Assembly: GCF_003258945.1 (NCBI RefSeq)
Contig: NZ_QLIX01000027.1
Location: forward strand, 1-58,147
From: Roseicella frigidaeris
GTDB lineage: Bacteria > Pseudomonadota > Alphaproteobacteria > Acetobacterales > Acetobacteraceae
DNA: 58,147 bases
Direction: 5' to 3'
This document shows positions 49,349 to 58,048 of this stretch, in pieces. The translations under genes and the position numbers were made by a program. How positions within the stretch are numbered: position 1 is the stretch's first letter; each line of letters opens with the position of its first letter. The notes under the pieces were generated by a model, which saw nothing but the letters and a program-made list of their open reading frames with translations, was not told the origin of the DNA and did no database searches.

Positions 49349-49781
49349 GCCGCTTCCTTCCGCTGCGCTCGTCGATTTCGGCCCGCAGCCGCGCGAGGGC
49401 GTCCGCGCCGTCGGAGGCAGGGGACGTCGGCGCCGCAGTCGGGGCGGGTGGGGGAGGGGCCCGCGTCGCCGTCGGCGGGGGCGCCGGCACGGCCGCGGGC
49501 GGATGGGGAGGTTTCGCGCGCCGCGCCCGGGCGGCGGCCACGTCGCGCCGCACGCTCCACCAGGTCCGCCGCACGGTGGGGGCGGTGAGCGGCCGGCCGT
49601 CGGCGCCCGTCAGGCCGAGCCCGGCGAAGCCCTCGGCGAGGGCGCGCCAGTTCGGGCGGTTTTCCTCGACCAACTCGGCGAAGGCGTCGTGGCGGGCCCG
49701 GAGCCAGCGGTAGAGGGGCGAGCGCCCGGATCCCCCGCGGGCGACCTTGGCGATCCTGCGCAGCTCGGCGTCGGGCTTCAT
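49341..49781 (-). CDS. TraK-like oriT-accessory protein
   Basis: A 146-residue protein. The N-terminal domain (MKPDAELRRIAKVARGG...PLYRWLRARHDAFAELVE, then PNWRALAEGFAGLGLTGADG and PTVRRTWWSVRRDV) is a compact HTH-like module seen in mobilisation proteins. The C-terminal half is Pro/Ala-rich and disordered with a short helix (DALARLRAEIDERSG). First gene of the trio, reading away from the putative oriT. DNA-binding at oriT is inference. Confidence 0.7.
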   Translation of the reverse strand: MKPDAELRRIAKVARGGSGRSPLYRWLRARHDAFAELVEENRPNWRALAEGFAGLGLTGADGRPLTAPTVRRTWWSVRRDVAAARARRAKPPHPPAAVPAPPPTATRAPPPPAPTAAPTSPASDGADALARLRAEIDERSGRKRHG

Positions 49782-49964
49782 GGGGAGGAGTCTGCCCGAG
49801 GCGGCGTCCGCTGGCGTGAAGGCAAGCGTGTGCCGCGCGTGAAGTTTACCCGCTACGGTTGTGAAGAACGTGGTCGCCGCCCGTGAAAGGCAACAAGCTG
49901 CACAGACCAAGGCATTGGCCAATGCGGTCCGTGCCTGCGGCACGTGAGCGGAACGGGAGGCCCC
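49782..49964. other. Putative oriT region
   Basis: This 183-bp gap lies between the divergent traK-like and relaxase-side genes, the standard oriT position. It contains a 14-bp perfect palindrome GCATTGGCCAATGC (49912-49925) flanked by GACC/GGTC arms, a GTGCC-TGC-GGCAC hairpin (49931-49943), and repeated GTGAAG/GTGAAA units (49816, 49840, 49861, 49882). The nic site itself cannot be identified. Confidence 0.5.
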
Positions 49965-50255
49965 ATGGCAGCCACGGCGCGCGACGACGACCGGCTGACC
50001 CGGATCGAGGAGCGGCAGGACGCGCTCATCCGCGGCGTGGCCCAGATGAACGAGACGCTCGCGGCGCACACGGCGATGCTGGAGCGGATCCTGCTGGCCG
50101 CGGCCGAGGAGCCCCCGGCCGGCGGCGACCTGGCCGAGGCGCTGCGCGACATGGCGAACGCCCTCTCGGCCCAGGAGGCGGTCATGGCGCGGCTGGAGGC
50201 CCGCCTCGCGGCGCTGCCCGGCAAGATCGCCGAGGCCCTCGTGCCCGGGGCCTGA
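49965..50255 (+). CDS. Small coiled-coil accessory protein before the relaxase
   Basis: A 96-residue, mostly helical protein (DDDRLTRIEERQDALIRGVAQMNETLAAHTAMLERILLAA and a second helix) likely forming a coiled coil. ATG 49965 has GGGAGG upstream. It is 6 bp ahead of the relaxase, so it is probably a relaxosome accessory factor; no DNA-binding fold is visible. Confidence 0.6.
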   Translation: MAATARDDDRLTRIEERQDALIRGVAQMNETLAAHTAMLERILLAAAEEPPAGGDLAEALRDMANALSAQEAVMARLEARLAALPGKIAEALVPGA

Positions 50256-50261
50256 CGGGCC

Positions 50262-53200
50262 ATGCTGACCTACTCCACGATCGCCGCGGGCGAGCCGGCC
50301 TCTGCGACGGCGATGACGGACCACCTGCTGACGCGGACCCTGCCCCGCGAGGTCGCCGACCTCGCCCGCTACTACACGGGGGGCAGGGACGCCGCCGCCT
50401 CGGCCGAGGACCGGACGGTAGCCGAGCTGGCCGGGGAGATGGACAAGGGCAATCTCTCGTATAGCGAAGCGATATCGGAATTGATGCTCCGGCACGCCGA
50501 CCGTGGGGCCGACCCCGACGATGAAGAGGCGCGCCTCGGCGAGCGGCTGGCACAGACCTTGGAGCGGCGCGACTTCGAGGCGGCCTACGGCCCGCCCGTG
50601 GCGGAGCCGCGGCGCGACATGCACCCGCTCGTCGCGCGCGGCCTCGGGCTCGACCCGGACCGGGGCGTGACGCGCGACGAGATCAATGCGCTGCTGGCCG
50701 GGCGCCGGGCCGACGGCGCGCGGATCGAGGGCAAGCGCTACGCCGTCGCCCGCCAGGTCACCGACCGGCGCACGGGCGAGGTGAAGGACCTTACCCCGAT
50801 CGGCTCCGTCGATTTTTGCCTCACCCCCGACAAGTCCGTCTCGGTGGCCTGGGCCTTCGCCCGGCCGGCCGAGCAGGCCTCGATCTACGCCGCGCACCGC
50901 GACGCCGCGGCCGAGGCGATGGCCGCCATCGAGGGCCGCATCGGGCAGGCCCGGAAGGGCGACGGCGGGCGCGACGGCGCCGACCCTGGCCACGTCGCCT
51001 GGATCGCCTTCGACCACTACACCTCCCGCCCCACCCTCTGGACCGCGCGCCAGGAGGACGGGCGGACCGTCACCGAGAGCGTCTCCGTGCAGGTCCCCGG
51101 CGACCCGGACCTGCACACCCACTTCACCGTGCCGAACGCGGTGTTCTGCGAAAACGGCCGGGTCGGCTCGCTCGACCTCGACCGGCTCGACGGGCTGATC
51201 AAGGAGGCCGGCGCGCTCTACCAGGCGCACCTCGCCGCGAACCTCCGCCGGCTCGGCGCGGAGGTGGTGCTCGACGACCGCACCGGCATGGCCCGGCTCG
51301 CCGCGATCCCGGACCACGTGCGGGACCACTTCTCGAAGCGCACCCTCGGCGGCGAGGAGGCGGCGCGGGCCTACGCCCGGACGCTCGGCCTCGACTGGGA
51401 CGCCTTGCCGCCCGAGCGCCGCTCCGGCCTGCTGAAGGCCGGCGTGCAGGGCACGCCGGCCGGGATCGACGCGGAGGCACGGGAGAAGCTCCGGAAGGAC
51501 GACGTGGCCGACTTCGCCGACTGGCGCCGCCAGGCGCGCGAGCTCGGCTGGCGGTACGAGGGCATCGAGGGGCCGCGGCGGGCCGGGCCAGGGCCGACGC
51601 GGGAGGAGCGGATCGCCCGGGCCTACGAGGCGGCGCTGCCCTGGCTGGAGAAGGAGCTGGACCGCCGCGCGGTGGTGAGCGGCGCCGACGCGCGGACCGC
51701 CGCGCTGCGCGGCCTCATCGCCGCCGGCATCGAGGAGACGGCCGACGTCGGACGTGTGACCGCGCTCTTCCGGAGCGAGGGCGTGCGCCAGTACGGCGAG
51801 GCGACGGCGCTCGTCTGGGGCCGGGCCGGGGAGCGGGGCGAGGTCGGCATCACCACGGCGCTGCACGCCGCCGACGAGGCGGAGTTCATGCGGCTGGCCC
51901 GCGCCGCCGCCGCGGACCGCACGGGCGCGCTCCGGGCTGGCGAGATCGCCGCCGCGGCCGGGCGCATCGGCCTCGCCTTCGAGGGCGAGCACGGCGAGGC
52001 GCAGCGGCGCGCCATGCACCGCCTCGGCGAGGGCGGCCGGCTCGGCGTCGTGGTGGGTGCCGCCGGCAGCGGCAAGACCACGCTGCTCCAGCCCCTCGTG
52101 GCGGCCTGGACGGGGCAGGGGAGGGCGGTGCACGGCGTGGCGCTCGCCTGGCGGCAGGCCGACGACCTGGCCGACGCCGGGATCGCCAAGGAGAACGTTC
52201 GCGCGCTCAGCGTCTTCCTGGAGGGCGCGAAGGCGGGCGCCTTCGTACTCGACCGACGCTCCGTCGTGGTGGTGGACGAGCTCGGCCTGCTCGGCACCCG
52301 GCAGGGCCTCGAGCTGCTGCGCCTCCAGGAGGCCCGCAGCTTTCGCCTCGCCATGCTCGGCGACGACCGGCAGTGCCAGGCGATCGAGGCGGGGCCGATC
52401 GTGGACCTCGTCCGCCGCGCGCTCGGCTCGGACCAGGTGCCGGAGATCCTCACCACGGTCCGCCAGCGGGCGGAGCGGGAGCGCGAGATCGCCGGCCACT
52501 GGCGCGAGGGCCGCGCGGCCGAGGCCCTCGCCATGAAGCGCGAGGACGGCACCGCCGAGCTGGTGCCCGGCGGCACCCGCGAGGCGGTGGAGCGCGTCGC
52601 GGCCCTCGTCGGCGAGCGGCTGCGGGCGAACGCCGGCGACCCGTCCTACACCCTCACCGTCTCCGCGCCGACCAACATGGACGCGCACCGGCTGGGCGTC
52701 GCCATCCGGGAGGTGCGGCGGGGGCTGGGGCAGGTCGGGGAGGATCAGGTCCGGGTGCGCGCGGCCGACCGCGACGGGAACGCCTACGAGATGGCGCTCG
52801 CGCCCGGCGACCGGGTGCGTCTCTTCGCCAGCACGCGCGCGGAGGGAGAGGGTGGCAGCATCGGGCGCAACGGCTCGGTGCTCACCGTGCTCTCGGCCGA
52901 CGCGAAGGGCATGCGCGTGCGCAACGCCTCGGGCCGGGAGGGACGGGTGGCCTGGTCCACCCTCGCCGACCGCACCACGGGCCGGGTGCGACTGGCCTAC
53001 GGCGAGGTCATGACCACCCACACCGCGCAGGGATCCACGGCGACCGAGCACGTGCACGCCCTGCCGGCCGGAACGAAGGCGGTGACGGGCTTCGCGGCCT
53101 ATGCCTCGGGCACGCGGCACCGCCGGGTCTCCTGGCTGCTGATCTCGGCTGGCGCAGAGCACGCCGAGGTGGTGCGGCGCCGGCCGCTGAACGACGTCCG

Positions 53201-53600
53201 GCCCGTGACGGAGACGGACGCCTGGGCGAACGCTGCGCGCAACCTCGGGCGGCAGCCGCGGCAGGAGGGCGCGCTGGAGTTCCTCGCCCGGGCCGGCGAG
53301 GTCCGGCGCGGGGCCACGCGGGCGCTCCGCCACGGGGTGCGGCCGGCGGAAAGGCGGGAGGAGAGGGGCCTCGCTCCGACCGTTCTGGAGAGGCGGCTAG
53401 CAGATAGCCGCGAGCGCCTAGCGGCTGCCCCGGTCGTCGCGCGCCTCGCCGAGGCGGTGCGCGCCCGCGGGGCGCTCGCCGATCGGCTCTCGCGCCTCGG
53501 CGCCGAGCTGGCGGGGGCGGTGCGGGAGCGGCTGGCGCGCCTGCGCGGGCCGGTGGCCGAGCGGGGACGCGAGGGCCCTTCCATGTCACTGCACCGCTGA
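50262..53600 (+). CDS. MobF-family relaxase/helicase (TraA/TrwC-like)
   Basis: A 1112-residue relaxase-helicase. The N-terminal relaxase domain (to ~330) has candidate active-site Tyr pair in ARYYTGG (about 37-38), SVDFCLTPDKSVSVAWAFA, and a metal-binding His triad in DLHTHFTVPN (about 284-292). The helicase half has Walker A VGAAGSGKTTLL (about 597-606), VVVVDELGLLG, and a C-terminal UvrD-like motif THTAQGSTATEHVHAL. It nicks oriT and unwinds the transferred strand. The last 15 bp overlap the convergent virD4. Confidence 0.93.
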   Translation: MLTYSTIAAGEPASATAMTDHLLTRTLPREVADLARYYTGGRDAAASAEDRTVAELAGEMDKGNLSYSEAISELMLRHADRGADPDDEEARLGERLAQTLERRDFEAAYGPPVAEPRRDMHPLVARGLGLDPDRGVTRDEINALLAGRRADGARIEGKRYAVARQVTDRRTGEVKDLTPIGSVDFCLTPDKSVSVAWAFARPAEQASIYAAHRDAAAEAMAAIEGRIGQARKGDGGRDGADPGHVAWIAFDHYTSRPTLWTARQEDGRTVTESVSVQVPGDPDLHTHFTVPNAVFCENGRVGSLDLDRLDGLIKEAGALYQAHLAANLRRLGAEVVLDDRTGMARLAAIPDHVRDHFSKRTLGGEEAARAYARTLGLDWDALPPERRSGLLKAGVQGTPAGIDAEAREKLRKDDVADFADWRRQARELGWRYEGIEGPRRAGPGPTREERIARAYEAALPWLEKELDRRAVVSGADARTAALRGLIAAGIEETADVGRVTALFRSEGVRQYGEATALVWGRAGERGEVGITTALHAADEAEFMRLARAAAADRTGALRAGEIAAAAGRIGLAFEGEHGEAQRRAMHRLGEGGRLGVVVGAAGSGKTTLLQPLVAAWTGQGRAVHGVALAWRQADDLADAGIAKENVRALSVFLEGAKAGAFVLDRRSVVVVDELGLLGTRQGLELLRLQEARSFRLAMLGDDRQCQAIEAGPIVDLVRRALGSDQVPEILTTVRQRAEREREIAGHWREGRAAEALAMKREDGTAELVPGGTREAVERVAALVGERLRANAGDPSYTLTVSAPTNMDAHRLGVAIREVRRGLGQVGEDQVRVRAADRDGNAYEMALAPGDRVRLFASTRAEGEGGSIGRNGSVLTVLSADAKGMRVRNASGREGRVAWSTLADRTTGRVRLAYGEVMTTHTAQGSTATEHVHALPAGTKAVTGFAAYASGTRHRRVSWLLISAGAEHAEVVRRRPLNDVRPVTETDAWANAARNLGRQPRQEGALEFLARAGEVRRGATRALRHGVRPAERREERGLAPTVLERRLADSRERLAAAPVVARLAEAVRARGALADRLSRLGAELAGAVRERLARLRGPVAERGREGPSMSLHR

Positions 53601-55379
53601 GCCGCCGGTGGCCGCGGGAACGGCCGCCGGGCCGGCCTCTCCCGGCAGCGCCGCGTCGCGCTCCACCCGCACGGCGAGCGTCGGGACGGCCGGGGGCTCG
53701 GCGGCCAGCTTCCGGAACCACGGGTCCCGGTACCAGACGAGGCGGTCGAGCATGAGCAGCGCGAGCCGGCGGCGCAGCACGAGCAGCTTGTCCGCCGGCA
53801 AGCGTTGCACCTCCTGCGCCAGCATCAGCGCGCGCCGCCTCACCGTCTCGCTCTCGCTCTGGCGCGACGGGCTGAGCCAGCCGAAGAAGCGCGGCCGGCT
53901 CTGCGTCGTCTCCACGACCGTGTCGCTGCCGCCGCGCTGGCTCACCTCCTCCGCTTGGCGCTGGTCGAGGCCGCCGAGCGCGACCTCGGCGCCCATGTTG
54001 GCGTAGATGTTGCGCGAACCGTCCTCGCCGAAGGCGAGCCGGGTCTGGTCCTTCGACTGCACGACGATCGCCATCCGCAGGCCCGAGGAGCGGATGAAGG
54101 CTGTGGCGTCGGCCAGCACCCGGTGCTCGCCGAGCGCCCAGAACTCGTCGAGCAGGGCGAGGACGCGGTGCCGGTGCTCCCGCTTCTCCCCGAACTCCTC
54201 GCGCGCCATGGCGTCGATCAGCTGCTGGAAGAAGATTGCGTAGATCGGCCGCATGCGGCGCAGGTCGGAGGGCTGGGCGCAGAGATAGACCGACATCCGG
54301 CGCGACCGCAGCTCCCGCACGTCGAAGTCGCTCGCCGCCGTGGCGGCGGCGATGCGCGGCACCTCCCAGAGCGAGAGGGCGGTCAGGATCGTCTGGCGCA
54401 CGCCGCGCGCCTCCTCGCTGCCCTTCTCGAGGCCGTCGGCCCAGCCGAGCGCCGTCTCGACGGCGGCGCGCGGGTAGGGGCGCCCCTCCCTTCTGGCATC
54501 CGCCACCAGGGTACGGAGGTGGGTCACGCAATCCCCACGGCGGGCGAGGCCGGCCACTGCGGCGACCGTCAGCGGCGCGCCGGGCGTCTCGGACTGGATC
54601 ACGGCGAGGGCGGTGGCGACGCGGCGGCCGGCGTTGTCCCAATAAGGATTGTTGGCGCGCGTCTCCGGCACGAGGGCGAACATCGCCTTCTGGAGGTCGT
54701 CGGTGGCGTCCGGCGTGCCCCGGCGCACCAGGCCGAGGGGGTTCCAGCGGTGCGTGCGACCCTCCGGGTCGCCGAAGTCGAGCACGAACACCGCGTCGCC
54801 CTTCCGCGCCCGCTCGGCGGCTGTCCACCGCACCAGGTCGCGCTTCACCGAGAAGGCGACGAGCGCGCCGCCCCAGTTCATCGCGTTCGGCACGACGAAG
54901 GAGACGCCCTTGCCCTCCTCGGTCGGGGCGTAGACCGCGACGTGCTGCTGCCCGGGTAGGCAGGCGTAGCGCGCGAAGGGCCCCCGGCCCCACTTGCCGA
55001 GGATGATGCCGTCGGGGACCGGCCGCGAGGCGAAGACGATGCCGCTCCCCTCCGCCTCGCTCCGGGTGGCGAAGTGGGATTCGCCGTGCAGGGGCCGCCC
55101 GCCGCGGCGCCGCACCGCGACGGCAGCGGTCCCCGCCAGCAGCAGCGGCGCGAGGCCGAGGAAGCCCGACAGGCCAACCGTGACAGCCGCCCACCAGTTC
55201 GCCCCCGCCTGCGGCGCGTAGAGCGTCCAGGCGGTCGCCTTCGTCCAGAGGCCCGCGGCGGCGAAGTAGGGATGCGCGCCGAGGCCGGTGATCGAGAGGT
55301 AGGTGGCCGAGGCGACCGGCACCGCGGCGAGCGCCGCCGCGCCGAGGACACCGGCCAGCAGCGCCCCCCGCCGCGTCAC
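53586..55379 (-). CDS. virD4: VirD4/TraG-type coupling protein
   Basis: A 597-residue inner-membrane ATPase that feeds relaxosome substrates to the channel. Two N-terminal helices (about 5-25 and 60-80), then the TraG/VirD4 core: Walker A-like APTEEGKGVSF (about 128-138; canonical form is GPxxSGKG), KRDLVRWTAAER, MSVYLCAQPSDL, LALLDEFWALGE (Walker B) and VVQSKDQTR. GTG 55379 overlaps the virB11 stop (GTGA). Confidence 0.92.
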   Translation of the reverse strand: MTRRGALLAGVLGAAALAAVPVASATYLSITGLGAHPYFAAAGLWTKATAWTLYAPQAGANWWAAVTVGLSGFLGLAPLLLAGTAAVAVRRRGGRPLHGESHFATRSEAEGSGIVFASRPVPDGIILGKWGRGPFARYACLPGQQHVAVYAPTEEGKGVSFVVPNAMNWGGALVAFSVKRDLVRWTAAERARKGDAVFVLDFGDPEGRTHRWNPLGLVRRGTPDATDDLQKAMFALVPETRANNPYWDNAGRRVATALAVIQSETPGAPLTVAAVAGLARRGDCVTHLRTLVADARREGRPYPRAAVETALGWADGLEKGSEEARGVRQTILTALSLWEVPRIAAATAASDFDVRELRSRRMSVYLCAQPSDLRRMRPIYAIFFQQLIDAMAREEFGEKREHRHRVLALLDEFWALGEHRVLADATAFIRSSGLRMAIVVQSKDQTRLAFGEDGSRNIYANMGAEVALGGLDQRQAEEVSQRGGSDTVVETTQSRPRFFGWLSPSRQSESETVRRRALMLAQEVQRLPADKLLVLRRRLALLMLDRLVWYRDPWFRKLAAEPPAVPTLAVRVERDAALPGEAGPAAVPAATGGSAVQ

Positions 55380-56287
55380 GGCCGCACCTCCATCACCGCC
55401 GTCAGGCGGTACGGATCGCGCGCGCAGTGCGCGACGAGGTCCACGTGCTGGCGCAGCAGGCCGTGCACCGTCGCCGCCTCCAGCGCGCGGCCTTCCGGGC
55501 TCTGGCGCACCATCAGCGCCGCCGCCTCGATCGCGGCCTCGGGGTCGGCGCCGTGGATCGTGGTGACCGAGGGGTGCCCGACGACGCGGGCGCGCAGGAA
55601 GGCCCAGGCCTCGCCGCCGCGCAGCTCCTGGAAGGGCAGCCAGTCCGGCCGCAGCCGCATCGCGTCCTGGAGGCAGTCGGTGGCGGTGCGCCGCTCGCCG
55701 TCGAAGTACAGCGGCGACCAGTTCTCGTGCGGCAGGTCCATCCACTCCGGCGTGTCCTCGATCGTCACGAGGCGCCGGTCGGCGGGCACGGCGCGGATGA
55801 GGGCCTCGGCGAAGGTGGTCTTGGAACTGCCGATGGCGCCGGCGACGAGGATCGTCCGCCCCGCCTCGACCGCCGCCCGCCACCAGGCCGCGCCGCGGCC
55901 GGGCACGGCGGCGAAGTAGCCGCGCTCTTCCAGCCACTCGAGGGTCGGCGTGAAGTCCTTCGCCCGGCGCCGGATGGCCAGCGTGATCGTGCCCGGTGGC
56001 GCGGCCGGCGGCCGCGCGCCCATGATGCGCTCCCCGCCGGGCAGGACGGAGGAGGCCGAGGGGCGATCGGGGCCGACGCGCTTCGAGGTGCGCGAGGCGG
56101 CGAGGGTGAGGATCGCATCGAGCCGCGCGAAGGTCAGTTCCGGCGCGTCGTGCCAGGTCCAGCCGTCCTCGCCCTCCACTCCGAAGCGGCCGGGGCGGTT
56201 CACCACGATCTCCCGCGTGCCGGGCCGCGCCAGCGCCGCCGCGAAGGGCTCCAGCAGCCGCAGCAGCGTCGCCTCGCCGGCCAGCAT
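55376..56287 (-). CDS. virB11: VirB11 ATPase
   Basis: A 303-residue hexameric traffic ATPase. N-terminal domain (to ~130), then Walker A AGAIGSSKTT (about 148-157), Asp box TIEDTPEWMDLP, RLRPDWLPFQELRGGEAW and HPSVTTIHGADPEAA. The P-loop has Ser where Gly normally precedes Lys (GSSKTT), a known but less usual variation. ATG 56287 overlaps the virB10 stop. Otherwise complete. Confidence 0.92.
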   Translation of the reverse strand: MLAGEATLLRLLEPFAAALARPGTREIVVNRPGRFGVEGEDGWTWHDAPELTFARLDAILTLAASRTSKRVGPDRPSASSVLPGGERIMGARPPAAPPGTITLAIRRRAKDFTPTLEWLEERGYFAAVPGRGAAWWRAAVEAGRTILVAGAIGSSKTTFAEALIRAVPADRRLVTIEDTPEWMDLPHENWSPLYFDGERRTATDCLQDAMRLRPDWLPFQELRGGEAWAFLRARVVGHPSVTTIHGADPEAAIEAAALMVRQSPEGRALEAATVHGLLRQHVDLVAHCARDPYRLTAVMEVRP

Positions 56288-57354
56288 CAGCGGAGCCTCA
56301 ACCGGTAGGCGTCGGAGAAGTCGACGGGCTGCGTGAGGAGGATCGCGATCTCCTCCCCCTGGTTCTTCGTGACCGTGTTCGGGATGTTGATGCTGTCGCG
56401 CAGCACCGAGGCGACGGCGCCCTGCACGCCCCCGGTCTGGAGGTTGAGGTAGGTGTTGTTGTCGCCGCGCGCGAGCGCGGCCTGCACCGCGCCCTGCGCC
56501 GCGCTGATGGCGCTGCCGGAGAGCATGAGGAAGACGGCGCCGCCGAAGCGCTCCCAGAAGTGGCGGTCCACGGCGCCGTCCATGCCGACGCGGCCGAGCG
56601 CGTCGCCGACGGGCGCGCCGAGGGGCACGGGCACACCTTGCGGCGTCCAGCCCGTCGCGGCGAGGGAGAGGATCCGGCTCTGGCCGACGGCGACGTGGCT
56701 CTCGTAGCTGCCCTGGATGCGGGTGCCGGCCTCCATCAGCCGCACGCCCGCCGGCGAGAGCCAGTCCTGCGTGACGTGGCAGAAGAACGGCCCCGGCCGC
56801 TCGCTGCTGACCGCGGTGTCCAGCGTGCAGCGGTAGACGCCGGGCATGAGCACGAGCGTGGTGTCGAGCGGCGCACCCGCACGGGCGCCCGCGATCGCCG
56901 TGCCGCGGAAGGCCACGGACGTCCCGCGCCGTGCCGGATCCGCATCCGTGCCGCCCGCCGCCGGCCGGGGGCCGCCGCCCTCGGCGCCGGATCGGTCGTC
57001 GGACCGGGGAGGGGGCGTGACGGCGTAGGACATCATGCGCGGCGCCCGGGGCCCGGTCGCCGCCTGCGCCTGCGCCGGCGCCGCCGCCAACTGGGGCGGC
57101 GGGGGCGGGGGAGGGAGCGCAAAGGCGACCGGCTCGGCCGGCGGCGTCGCCGGTGGCGGCTGGGGGGCGTCGAAGGTGACGCGCCGGCCGATCCCGCCCG
57201 CCGGCTGGGGCGGCTCCGGCGGCTCGTTCCCCGGGTGGCGCCAGAAGACGAAGGCGATGAGCGCGCCGGCCCCGAGGATCGACACCGCGTAGGTCTGCTT
57301 CTGGGTGAGCAGCCGCCGGCCGGTGGTGTCGGGGGCGCCGCGGTCCTCGGTCAT
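56287..57354 (-). CDS. virB10: VirB10 T4SS core-complex protein
   Basis: A 355-residue protein spanning both membranes. One membrane helix at about 24-40 (AVSILGAGALIAFVFW), a Pro-rich periplasmic stretch (about 45-95), and the TrbI-like beta-barrel from ~150 (GTAIAGARAGAPLDTTLVLMPGVYRCTLDTAV, FCHVTQDWLSPAG, DGAVDRHFWERFGGAVFLML) with the antenna region SGSAISAAQGAVQ. The ATG at 57354 overlaps the virB9 stop. Length slightly short but within family range. Confidence 0.92.
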   Translation of the reverse strand: MTEDRGAPDTTGRRLLTQKQTYAVSILGAGALIAFVFWRHPGNEPPEPPQPAGGIGRRVTFDAPQPPPATPPAEPVAFALPPPPPPPQLAAAPAQAQAATGPRAPRMMSYAVTPPPRSDDRSGAEGGGPRPAAGGTDADPARRGTSVAFRGTAIAGARAGAPLDTTLVLMPGVYRCTLDTAVSSERPGPFFCHVTQDWLSPAGVRLMEAGTRIQGSYESHVAVGQSRILSLAATGWTPQGVPVPLGAPVGDALGRVGMDGAVDRHFWERFGGAVFLMLSGSAISAAQGAVQAALARGDNNTYLNLQTGGVQGAVASVLRDSINIPNTVTKNQGEEIAILLTQPVDFSDAYRLRLR

Positions 57355-58048
57355 CGGCGCGCCTGCCCCGCCAGCTCGCGCACCACGTCGGGGTGCATCG
57401 TGCCGGTCCCCGGGTTGCGGCCGACCGGGTCGTAGGCGCGGTTGTAGACCGCCAGCACCGCGCCGCCGGGCAGCCGCAAGCGGAGCTCGCGGTGGACGCC
57501 CGGGACGATCCACCAGATCCCCCGCAGTCCCGGCTCGTTGGCGGGGCGGGCGAACGCCTGGACGGATTGCTCGGCACCGGAGGCGTCCACCGCGAAGACG
57601 CTCGGCACCTGGCGGTTGCCGAGGTAGCGGAAGGCGGTGCGCTGCCCGTCGTCGCAGGTCTCGTCCGGCACCAGGTCGGCCGAGCCGCGGCCCTCGAAGG
57701 TCCAGTTGCGGCAGGCGAAGTCCACGGCCAGGCGGTCGCGCGCGACCTCCGCCTCCCGACGGGCGCGGGAGGCGGTCGCCCGCTCCGCCGCCTGGCGGCG
57801 GGCCTCGGCCGCCTCCGCCTCGCGCCGCGCCCGCTCGTCCGCGGGGTAGGTGAAGGCGAGGCCGTAGGTGGCCGCCGGGTCGTCGGGGCACTCGGCCCGG
57901 CCGTCGGGGCCGCAGGTGCGCGGCAGCGGCCGGACTTCGGCGGCGAACTGGTAGACGCGGTCCGGCGCGCCGTGCCGGGCGGTGACGACCTGCAGCGTCG
58001 TCCGCCCAGGCGCCACGGCCCAGAGCGGCAGGACGTTGTTCAGCGGCT
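57351..58048 (-). pseudogene. virB9: VirB9, 5'-truncated by IS21-like end
   Basis: The remaining ~230 residues hold VirB9's middle and C-terminal domains: PLNNVLPLWAVAPGRTTLQVVTA near the break, a helical linker, and WTFEGRGSADLVPDETCDDGQRTAFRYLGNRQVPSVF and LRLPGGAVLAVYNRAYDPVGR. The N-terminal signal peptide and about 80-100 residues are missing; frame upstream of 58048 runs into the IS21-like repeat. If the element was simply inserted, the N-terminus would lie on its other side, but virB5-eexN is there instead, so virB6, virB8 and the virB9 start may be deleted. Confidence 0.85.
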
